Assembly: GCA_024277835.1 (NCBI GenBank)
Contig: JAJRUK010000043.1
Span: forward strand, 1-8,360
Source of the DNA: Planctomycetota bacterium
GTDB lineage: Bacteria > Planctomycetota > Phycisphaerae > UBA1845
DNA: 8,360 nt
Direction of reading: 5' to 3'
In this document: piece after piece, positions 1-6,114 of the stretch
Position numbering within the stretch: the stretch's first letter is position 1
How the letters are laid out: each line of letters begins with the position of its first letter
Position numbers and translations under genes: made by a program
The notes under the pieces: generated by a model
Seen by the model: the letters and a program-made list of their open reading frames with translations, nothing else
The model's database searches: none
What the model was told of the DNA's origin: nothing

Positions 1-343
1 ACGAGGCAGACGTATTGCCCTGTGGAGCTTGCTCTTCAGCACGGTGGTGGTCATTGGCATGTTGTGCTTTACGGTCAACTTTGGCTGGCTTCGAAACTGG
101 GAAGCGACCGCTCACGTGCCGCAGATCATCATCACCTTTTTCAATCCCGGCACCGTCTTCGTTTTCTTGTTCGCATGTTGGTCGGTATTCGTCGTCAAGA
201 CGACCAACTCGACGCGCATGGGTGCGATCGCGCTATTCACGTGTTTCCTCGTCGGCTTCGCGATACTCACTTACTTCGCGACCGTCCACCGTGGGCCAAA
301 CTGGGACTTCTACTGGTCACAAGCAGATTGGCCAACACACTAA
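1..343 (+). CDS. C-terminal part of a multi-pass membrane protein, probable cytochrome b/b6-type quinol oxidoreductase subunit (5'-truncated)
   Basis: The frame is open from the left edge (codons from base 2) to a TAA at 341-343, so only the last ~113 residues of a longer protein are present. Internal TTG or ATG codons should not be taken as the start. Three hydrophobic segments are visible: IALWSLLFSTVVVIGMLCF, then VPQIIITFFNPGTVFVFLF, then GAIALFTCFLVGFAILTYF. A short tail with HRGPNWDFYW and WPTH follows. A terminal RGPxW..(Y/F)W motif after the last helix is, as I recall it, typical of the C-terminal (subunit IV-like) half of cytochrome b/b6 and fused cytochrome b/c subunits of bc-type complexes. 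If so, the protein sits in the cytoplasmic membrane and takes part in quinol oxidation. No heme-binding histidines can be checked because that half lies outside the window. The coding frame is secure; the family name is a moderate-confidence inference. Other multi-helix redox membrane subunits are possible. Confidence 0.55.
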   Translation, partial: RGRRIALWSLLFSTVVVIGMLCFTVNFGWLRNWEATAHVPQIIITFFNPGTVFVFLFACWSVFVVKTTNSTRMGAIALFTCFLVGFAILTYFATVHRGPNWDFYWSQADWPTH

Positions 344-582
344 CAAACGAAACGCGCCCTCGGCAACAGACGCAATCCGAAGCGCGGAAGGAACCGGTAC
401 AGCGACCGAATGCTGCAAGGTGGATCTCCCGGCGCACACGAAGCGCGACAAGAACCGCAGTCTCCAAGCAAAAGCGCAAGGCATCGGACGCGATTCATCA
501 AGTAGCTGACAGCGGCAGAAGTCCGCGGCTGACCACAAGCCAACCGATGCGCCCCCTTTTCCGCGCACGCACCTTTCCAGCG

Positions 583-602
583 GGACGGTACAGGACGGTA
601 CA
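583..602. repeat. Perfect tandem duplication of a 10-bp unit
   Basis: GGACGGTACA occurs twice back to back (583-592 and 593-602). It is in noncoding sequence and is probably a replication-slippage product. No function is apparent. Confidence 0.6.
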
Positions 603-730
603 AAGGTAGTCACCCGCCACACTTCGCCTGTCTCTTGGCAAGGCAAACGCGGCCCCCCCAGGAAAGAGCAAGTACGCCCCCTCCCCGCGCAACCGGTGTC
701 GCGCAAGCTTCGTACGATTCTCCTATTCAC

Positions 731-756
731 CTGGTCGCAATTGCAACGAGGACCAG
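731..756 (-). terminator. Possible weak hairpin downstream of the peptidase gene
   Basis: CTGGTC (731-736) and GACCAG (751-756) form a 6-bp inverted repeat with a 14-nt loop that itself contains the palindrome GCAATTGC. It lies two bases past the TAG stop (759-761) of the minus-strand peptidase gene, where a terminator would be expected. There is no T-tract after it, so this is a weak candidate. Confidence 0.25.
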
Positions 757-758
757 CA

Positions 759-1400
759 CTACGGACACGTGGGCAACGTAAGAGCATATGCCACGAGCTT
801 CAGCGCATCGACGGTAATAACAATGTCGCTCACATTAGGCGCGGAAACATCCGGCGTCGGCGACTCATCGCGTACATAGCATGTGTATTCAGGTGTCGCG
901 GACAGAGCATCCTTCACGCGATCAACCGTGAACACAACATCCGTCACGTTCGTAAGCCCGTCGTCAGTGACGTCACCATGACGCGCCGTCGCGAGGCCCA
1001 GCTCCGCTGAAGCGGCGAGACAAAACGCCTCGTTCCCAGCGCAGCTCGCCGCCAGGTGAGAGATCCTGTACATCGAGTCCGGCACGATCGCTGATCCGCT
1101 GACGTGGATCACCTCGCCTGCAAAGAGACCAGCCCAGTCAGCGTACTCAGGATCACAACCTACGGTAGCACATCCATAGAACGTCAGGAATGCCGCCGAG
1201 TCAAGGCAAGATGTAACCGGGTCACCCACGCCATCGCGCAACAGGTTCACGTAACGAAGTTCGCCCTCTTCCCCCGAGAAATCGGGTGGGTTCAGCGGGA
1301 ACGGTTCACCAGGAACGTATAGCGAGTCCATCGTAATGCGCAAGGCCGTCATTACTCCCGCGCCGGCGCTTGGTACGATGAACGAAACGAAACGTTGCTT
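759..1400 (-). repeat. Copy A of the shared C-terminal module (peptidase residues 1009-1221)
   Basis: This segment encodes about 213 residues that align without gaps to the C-terminus of the protein at 6115-7281, with a constant offset of 833 residues. By hand I count about 126 identical positions (59%). Seven cysteines are shared, and the core reads GDPVTSC, SAAF, TFY, CAT, GC, PEYADW, GLF, HLAASC, AASAE. A dockerin-like calcium loop follows (Asp1151, Thr1153, Asp1155, Asn1159, Asp1162), then a second motif in which only the back half survives (NVSDIVITVDALKL). The protein ends in Cys-Pro. Short exact DNA matches to copy B remain, for example 17 bp at 793-809 and 18 bp at 1134-1151. Confidence 0.9.
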
Positions 1401-4400
1401 CTTTATCCCACCGGGCTCGGCGAGGACCGGACTTGGCGCAATCGCGCCGTCGCCGACGCCCCAGATCTGAATATCATCCAGGTTCCAACCCGGATAGGTG
1501 ACGGACGCGTCCGAGGGGCCCATGCCCCAACGAATGAACACGGTCGCTTGTCCGTCAGCAACCGCCGAGATGTTATACGCCTGTGAGGACCACGCGGTTT
1601 CGCTAAAGCTACCCGACGCGTGCGCCCAAACCGTCGTCCAAGTCGTTCCATCACTTGAGACATCGATACTGGCCTGATCAAAACTTGACGACTCAACGCC
1701 AAGCCAGCGTTGGAACCGCAAACTCGTGCCTGCAATCTGAGAGCAATCGATCGCCGTCGTGGTCAGATACAGCGGTGCCGCGAGAGAATTACCGTAGTCC
1801 CCAGCGAGGTTGTATCCATAAACATTCAAACCCGTGCTTCCACTCGTTGGATCGCCGCCGTTCGACCCGCCACCGGTTGGTTGACCGAATGCCCATTGGC
1901 CTTCCGTCGTCCAACCCGGATCAACGTCAAGCGGAAAATTGTAGATGAGCTGCGGAGCGGAACACGCCTCACTCGACGGCGCGATTCGAAGTGCCCAGGA
2001 GTTGAGCGTACCTGTGTCGCCCGATGCCGAGTCGGCGACGTTAAGCGTCCACGTCCCCATCGCAGGTGTCGCATCAAAATCAGAAAGCGCCCCCGGCCCA
2101 TCGGGCGGGATACCCTCGTCGTCGTAGGTGAGAACAATGTCGTCGGCAGAGCCACCCGTCTCGCCGTGAAGCGTCACCTGCCCGCCAGTGGGCGACGTGA
2201 GCACAACCGTCAGGTCGCCGATAAAAGTGTGCGTAATGTCGATATCGACATCCAAATCCCCGACGCAAAAATCATCTGCGACGATGATCTCGCTCGTAAA
2301 CCCGGTATTGTCGAGGATCGTAAGCGGCGTGTCCGTCGAGTTAAACACCAATCGCCCAACATCAAGCGTAACCGGTCGCGTCGCGTCACCGCCACCGCCC
2401 GCAAGGTTCGTGAAACTAACCGTGGCGGCGTAAGTACCGGCGACAAGCGCATCCGCGTCCACGGAAAAACCAACCGTAACTGTCCCGGTCGTGCCCGTCC
2501 CGTTTAGACTGATCGTCACCGGACTGGTTCCGCCATCGAGCGAAACCCACGAATCGCTCGAAGAAACCTGCACATCGAATGGCGTAGGACGATCGCTCGT
2601 AACGGTATAAACGATCGAACCAACAAACGGACCGCCCACGGGTCCGCTTGACTCAAGCCCAGTATCCGGTGAGAGCGAGAACAGCGTCTGGTCCACTTCG
2701 ACGGTGTGCTGGCGCGTGCGCGAACTCCCGTTCGTGATGTCATCGAAGACGATATCTTCCACAAACACGCCCGACGTTAAGGCGTTAATTGGTGCGCCAA
2801 GCGTCACGACAACATCCACCGTACCGCCGCTCGCAGCCAACGTACCTACCACCGGGCCTGCCCCTCCGTCCAGGAGAATGCCGAACGAGCTTGTCAGCGA
2901 AACCGAGTAATCCAACGTCGCCGGTGTGGGGTTCGTCAACGTATATGTAACCGTTGGATTCGTGAACGGTCCACCCGCCACACCGATGTGCTCAACATTG
3001 CCAGCAGGAGTCACCGACATTCCGCCGCCGGAAACAAAATCGACGAACATCGCGCCGGTACTCGTAGGATCAAGCCAATCGCTCAACCGAGTCGATGACG
3101 TGCCCCCACCGGTCCAGGAGACAGACAAACGACCATACCAGTCCGATGTATCGTTGCCGCACGCGGCAAAACCCCCATTGAGTTGCCCCACGACCCGTTT
3201 GTCCTGGTTGAACAAGGGCGACCCGGACGAACCTGGCTCTGTAGTTCCAAGGTCCCAATCGATCACGCGGATATGCGTACCAGCGCCTGGAACGGTGTTT
3301 TCTAGATAGCTCGTGGTCGTTGTCGCCTGGTTTTCAAAGCTGATACGCTTCTCATCGGTATTCGGATGGTGGATCGCGACGGCACTCGTACTGTCGCCAG
3401 CCGACCGGTCCCATCCGGAGAACCCAACATTCCAAGAAGGATCTGGAGCAGAACTGAGTTGCACGAGCGTAAAGTCCGAGGGGGTGTAGCCGGCGCGAAA
3501 GATCGAACCGGTCTGAAACTGTGTCAGCGTCCCGTCACCTGGACCGCCGCTCGCCGGACTCCCCACCGCGCGACAGGTGGAATTCTCATAATTCCAGAAA
3601 ACAACAAGCGAAGGAGCGTTCGCCGCACCGATTCCGCAGTGATCCGCCGTCATAAAGTAAGGCGTCAGGTCAGACGAGGTGTTGTTCACCATAAACCCAG
3701 TGCAAAACGTCGTTCCGCCCGTCGAGTAAACGGCGACCGACTGAATCTGATCGCGCCAAAGGTCGCCCTCAGGGCAAACCACATCGACGTTGCACGCACC
3801 GGATTTCTCGGCGGAAATCTCTCCGAAACCACGGTAACCGACGTTGATCGAACCGAGTTCCAGCTCAAGTGCCGGTAGCACCGCCTCCGGAATTGTCAGC
3901 TCAACAACGATGTCGTCTGAAATGACCGGTGGCGTCCAGAGTTGTCGATAGGTCTGATTATCAGCATCCGTAAACGGGCGAATCACGTGCTGGTAATCCG
4001 CGGAATGGACAATCAAGCGAGCGCCTGGCGGCATGTGATAACGGACAAAACCAAGGTTGATCGAGAGCGCATCAGGCGAAAAAACTCGCAAACGCCACAT
4101 CAGCGTTTGATCGTCCACGTTCTCCCAGGTGCCATCCGTGTCCGGCGTAATTCGCACAGCGTTCGTGATCGCAAAACGCGGAGGTAGGCCCTGCTCCTCG
4201 CGCAGGTCGTCTTCCAACTTCATCGCTTTGCGGTCGACTTTCTTGGCTTTGACACTTTTCACATCTGCCAGAGGTCGACTCGCGACAAGCTGAGACGTTG
4301 GTTTGGCGACCGCCTGCCGCACCTCGCGCCGTGCGCCCACGTTCTGACCAAGCACCGCGGAAAACAGAGAACCTACAAAGATCACCACCAGACAGGATGC

Positions 4401-4424
4401 TAAGCGCTGTTGTTGCACGATCAT
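759..4424 (-). CDS. Secreted multidomain serine peptidase, lysyl-endopeptidase-like (S1 family), with P/Homo B, jelly-roll and dockerin-like C-terminal domains
   Basis: A 1221-residue exported trypsin-fold protease. Residues 1-26 look like a signal peptide ending near SAVLG. Residues 27-207 are a basic linker and a prodomain (WRLRVFSPDALSINLGF, LWTP). The catalytic domain is about 208-455, with triad His262 (MTADHCG), Asp317 (SDFTLVQL) and Ser400 (EPGSSGSPLF). Six cysteines (211, 217, 241, 263, 284, 422) match the spacing of the three disulfides of Achromobacter protease I as I know it. Asp428 in SDWYGR is a candidate for the Lys-binding aspartate, and Lys207 is a plausible self-processing site. 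Next come two related beta-sandwich domains (about 468-580 and 582-690), a P/Homo B domain (about 691-815, THTFIGDLTVVLTSP to NSWALRI), a MAM/jelly-roll-like domain (about 821-990, PGWNLDDIQIWG) and a C-terminal module (about 1000-1221) shared with the neighbouring gene at 6115-7281. Start: ATG at 4424 or GTG at 4418 (see the ribosome binding site entry). Peptidase assignment is strong; Lys specificity is inferred. Confidence 0.92.
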   Translation of the reverse strand: MIVQQQRLASCLVVIFVGSLFSAVLGQNVGARREVRQAVAKPTSQLVASRPLADVKSVKAKKVDRKAMKLEDDLREEQGLPPRFAITNAVRITPDTDGTWENVDDQTLMWRLRVFSPDALSINLGFVRYHMPPGARLIVHSADYQHVIRPFTDADNQTYRQLWTPPVISDDIVVELTIPEAVLPALELELGSINVGYRGFGEISAEKSGACNVDVVCPEGDLWRDQIQSVAVYSTGGTTFCTGFMVNNTSSDLTPYFMTADHCGIGAANAPSLVVFWNYENSTCRAVGSPASGGPGDGTLTQFQTGSIFRAGYTPSDFTLVQLSSAPDPSWNVGFSGWDRSAGDSTSAVAIHHPNTDEKRISFENQATTTTSYLENTVPGAGTHIRVIDWDLGTTEPGSSGSPLFNQDKRVVGQLNGGFAACGNDTSDWYGRLSVSWTGGGTSSTRLSDWLDPTSTGAMFVDFVSGGGMSVTPAGNVEHIGVAGGPFTNPTVTYTLTNPTPATLDYSVSLTSSFGILLDGGAGPVVGTLAASGGTVDVVVTLGAPINALTSGVFVEDIVFDDITNGSSRTRQHTVEVDQTLFSLSPDTGLESSGPVGGPFVGSIVYTVTSDRPTPFDVQVSSSDSWVSLDGGTSPVTISLNGTGTTGTVTVGFSVDADALVAGTYAATVSFTNLAGGGGDATRPVTLDVGRLVFNSTDTPLTILDNTGFTSEIIVADDFCVGDLDVDIDITHTFIGDLTVVLTSPTGGQVTLHGETGGSADDIVLTYDDEGIPPDGPGALSDFDATPAMGTWTLNVADSASGDTGTLNSWALRIAPSSEACSAPQLIYNFPLDVDPGWTTEGQWAFGQPTGGGSNGGDPTSGSTGLNVYGYNLAGDYGNSLAAPLYLTTTAIDCSQIAGTSLRFQRWLGVESSSFDQASIDVSSDGTTWTTVWAHASGSFSETAWSSQAYNISAVADGQATVFIRWGMGPSDASVTYPGWNLDDIQIWGVGDGAIAPSPVLAEPGGIKKQRFVSFIVPSAGAGVMTALRITMDSLYVPGEPFPLNPPDFSGEEGELRYVNLLRDGVGDPVTSCLDSAAFLTFYGCATVGCDPEYADWAGLFAGEVIHVSGSAIVPDSMYRISHLAASCAGNEAFCLAASAELGLATARHGDVTDDGLTNVTDVVFTVDRVKDALSATPEYTCYVRDESPTPDVSAPNVSDIVITVDALKLVAYALTLPTCP

Positions 4425-4426
4425 CG

Positions 4427-4432
4427 CTCCTT
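4427..4432 (-). promoter_or_regulatory. Shine-Dalgarno AAGGAG that puts the peptidase start in question
   Basis: On the minus strand AAGGAG lies only 2 nt before the ATG at 4424 but 8 nt before an in-frame GTG at 4418, two codons downstream. Normal spacing favours GTG, giving a 1219-residue protein starting at residue 3. The signal peptide is intact with either start. Confidence 0.55.
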
Positions 4433-4451
4433 TTAATCCCAGTTTCTTCCC

Positions 4452-4457
4452 ATTATC
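4452..4457 (-). promoter_or_regulatory. Possible -10 element (GATAAT) for the peptidase gene
   Basis: GATAAT on the minus strand would give a leader of about 20 nt before the ATG at 4424. No TTGACA-like hexamer lies 16-18 bp further upstream; that position falls in the 4472-4504 dyad. The call rests on one hexamer and is weak. Confidence 0.25.
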
Positions 4458-4471
4458 GGACGACGTCGGTC

Positions 4472-4504
4472 ATCGGCGGTGGGTCCGCTAAACGCACCGC
4501 CGAT
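4472..4504. promoter_or_regulatory. Perfect 10-bp inverted repeat upstream of the peptidase gene
   Basis: ATCGGCGGTG (4472-4481) and CACCGCCGAT (4495-4504) are exact reverse complements separated by 13 nt. The dyad begins 48 bp upstream of the peptidase ATG and would overlap the -35 region if the GATAAT at 4452-4457 is the -10 element. It could be an operator for a dimeric regulator or a hairpin in a long leader. There is no T-tract on either side, which argues against an intrinsic terminator. Confidence 0.5.
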
Positions 4505-4658
4505 CCTACCAAGAACGGACGCGAAAAAGCAAGAAAAATCCGTGCAGGACTGTCGGATTTCGCGAACCACGACTCACCGCGAAGGCTGCCGCGACCAGAT
4601 CAGATCGACCGTTCACGAATTGGATGCCCCTCACAGGCAGCAAAGACTGCAATGGAGG

Positions 4659-4679
4659 AAAAACTCACACCACCGTGAG
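4659..4679 (-). terminator. Small hairpin followed by a T-run on the minus strand
   Basis: Read on the minus strand, CTCAC, a 6-nt loop and GTGAG are followed directly by TTTTT. This has the shape of an intrinsic terminator, but the stem is only 5 bp. No convincing minus-strand gene lies just upstream, so it might end a short untranslated RNA or be chance. Confidence 0.25.
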
Positions 4680-5011
4680 AATAAGAGACTGCGAATGAAC
4701 AGGCGACGCGCATGCTTTACGTGAACAATTCAAACGCCCCAGACGGCGGCGCTCCGCCTGAAAAAGCTCCAACAATCTGTTCCCTCCAAGTCCATCGCGG
4801 AAGCCCTCGTTTGTTGTCAACCAGCAACCTCTTCTTGATCCCATCGCGCATGATCCGCCGAGCAAGCACCGGATCGCCCCGCAGGCCTCACGCGACAACG
4901 GATTACCGGAACCAAGTCACACCCCCCCAGCATCCAACTTGCACGCGCCAGCCCCGTATTCGACGCTTGAACGAACGGTCTAACGACGTCAAACACGAGG
5001 ACGAAACGCCC

Positions 5012-6025
5012 ATGCCATCGCGAACAAGGAAAAACGAAGTGGCGACGCAACAAAAGCGCCCATCGCGCCCGAAAACCACCACCGGTCGCACAAAATCGCG
5101 TCCGCGAGCGTCCAAAGAAGAGTCAGTGTCACGCGCCGCCCATGCGATCACCAGCGACGACGTCAAGGGCTGCACGTCCAGTCTTGAGCTATCCGAACTC
5201 ATCGAAAGCGCCTTCGCAACATGGAGTAATCCCGACGCGAAGAGCACCGCAGGAAAGCGAAAAACGCCACGCATCAAAGTCAAAACCGCCAAGACCCTCT
5301 TCGTTGTCTCATACACCCACGACCACGAAGAGAAACACCTCAACGCACAAGCAGAACTCGCGGATATTTCCGCCGACGGTTTGGGCATCGTAATGCCAAA
5401 GGCGATCCCCGTTGGGGCGACGGTGCGATTCGCCCTCGCGGGTGAAAATGGCGAACCAGTGTTCGGATACGGCAGTGTCGCTCGCACGACACGACGCACC
5501 CGAAAACACTGGATCGGGCTCACTTTCATGGACTGCGCCGACTCATTGAACATCGCAGAATCGGCCAAAGAGTCGGACCGTCCGGCCTCTGATTCGAATG
5601 CTCCTGTCAAGTTCTTTGGACAATTAGGACAACGGGTCGCGATCGCTGCTCGCAGGGTGCTCGGCGGGTTCACAACAGTGCGCACGATCACACGATGCGA
5701 TCAAGAGAAACGCGCGACGTTTCTAGTAGAGGCGAGACTACTTCGATACCGAGCAACGCTTGATGTCGATGGAAAGCAGGTCGCCTTCGCGTCCTGGCCT
5801 TTGGATGGCGGACCTAGAAAGCTGTCCCTCGCCGAACCGCAGCCCACCGTCGTCCAGCTTGAAGGAGACGGGTTCCGTGCAACGGCAACCGTGCAGCCAA
5901 GCGCAATCTTATCGTGCGATCTGGAAATAGGCAGCGAAACAAGCGGACAGCGTTTTCTCGTCGCACCGCAACGAGATCCCGCGATGTTCAACATCGAGCT
6001 AGGTCCGCCGCGCGGCAACGTCTGA
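5012..6025 (+). CDS. PilZ-domain protein, predicted c-di-GMP receptor
   Basis: A 337-residue soluble protein with no signal peptide or membrane helix. Residues 1-50 are a basic, disordered-looking segment rich in Lys, Arg, Thr and Ser, and 57-71 may form an amphipathic helix. Residues 81-175 form a PilZ domain with both halves of the c-di-GMP signature: RxxxR as RKTPR (83-87) and DxSxxG as DISADG (118-123). The domain closes with the usual strand-rich KHWIGLTFMD. Residues 201-337 are a second, strand-rich region I do not recognise. An intact signature predicts binding of cyclic di-GMP and a cytoplasmic signalling role; the output is unknown. I chose ATG 5012 because residues added by the open frame back to 4712 look noncoding. 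GAGGA at 4997-5001 gives a 10-nt spacing, which is only fair. The gene is divergent from the peptidase and convergent with the gene at 6115-7281, so it is probably a single transcription unit. Confidence 0.85.
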   Translation: MPSRTRKNEVATQQKRPSRPKTTTGRTKSRPRASKEESVSRAAHAITSDDVKGCTSSLELSELIESAFATWSNPDAKSTAGKRKTPRIKVKTAKTLFVVSYTHDHEEKHLNAQAELADISADGLGIVMPKAIPVGATVRFALAGENGEPVFGYGSVARTTRRTRKHWIGLTFMDCADSLNIAESAKESDRPASDSNAPVKFFGQLGQRVAIAARRVLGGFTTVRTITRCDQEKRATFLVEARLLRYRATLDVDGKQVAFASWPLDGGPRKLSLAEPQPTVVQLEGDGFRATATVQPSAILSCDLEIGSETSGQRFLVAPQRDPAMFNIELGPPRGNV

Positions 6026-6034
6026 CGGCGGACC
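6002..6034 (+). terminator. GC-rich 9-bp inverted repeat straddling the PilZ stop codon
   Basis: GGTCCGCCG (6002-6010) and CGGCGGACC (6026-6034) pair perfectly around a 15-nt loop that contains the TGA stop (6023-6025). A competing short palindrome, CGGCG-GAC-CGCCG, lies at 6026-6038. There is no T-run, so if this ends transcription it is not a classical intrinsic terminator. It sits between two convergent genes, where a stop signal is expected. Confidence 0.45.
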
Positions 6035-6114
6035 GCCGAACAACCGCATCACAGCAATACCGAGGCACCTCGCGCGATTTCGAAATAGTCGTCCCGAGTC
6101 GCTCTATCTCGCGC

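Larger units (their letters stand above)
344..758. other. Intergenic region with no convincing gene
   Basis: This is the 415-base gap between two convergent genes. Several open frames cross it on both strands, but their products are rich in Arg, Ser and Cys, show no domain or signal sequence, and have no good ribosome binding site. I see no tRNA or rRNA. The only local structure is a perfect tandem 10-bp duplication of GGACGGTACA at 583-602 and a small inverted repeat at 731-756 just past the stop of the minus-strand gene. Confidence 0.6.
4425..5011. other. Divergent intergenic region between the peptidase and PilZ genes
   Basis: This stretch separates two divergently transcribed genes and should hold both promoters. 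The visible features are the 10-bp dyad at 4472-4504, a GATAAT hexamer on the minus strand (4452-4457) that could be a -10 element for the peptidase gene, and a small hairpin followed by five T on the minus strand (4659-4679). The PilZ frame stays open back to 4712, but the 100 residues it would add are unordered and rich in Pro, Arg and Thr, so I treat that stretch as leader rather than protein. I see no clear -35/-10 pair for the PilZ gene. Confidence 0.5.

Noticed and set aside
22..609. Open frames of about 160-195 codons on the plus strand over the left end
   Set aside because: They overlap the membrane-protein frame out of phase, and their products are Arg/Ser-rich with no domain or plausible start signal. 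The hydrophobic frame ending at 343 is clearly the coding one.
317..787. 156-codon minus-strand frame across the left intergenic region
   Set aside because: It overlaps the end of the peptidase gene, has no ribosome binding site, and gives a Cys/Arg-rich product with no recognisable feature.
1710..2507. 265-codon plus-strand frame opposite the peptidase gene
   Set aside because: It is an antisense shadow of a GC-rich coding region. The product is mostly Arg/Val with no domain, while the opposite strand encodes recognisable domains throughout.
4665..4898. 77-codon minus-strand frame ending at the small hairpin
   Set aside because: The hairpin made it tempting, but the product is Arg/Cys/Gly-rich and featureless and there is no ribosome binding site that I can see.
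4712..5011. N-terminal extension of the PilZ gene to the ATG at 4712
   Set aside because: The frame is open, but the 100 added residues look random, there is no good ribosome binding site at 4712, and the stretch is needed for a promoter. Not fully excluded.
4903..5691. 262-codon minus-strand frame opposite the PilZ gene
   Set aside because: Antisense shadow; the plus strand carries the complete PilZ signature.
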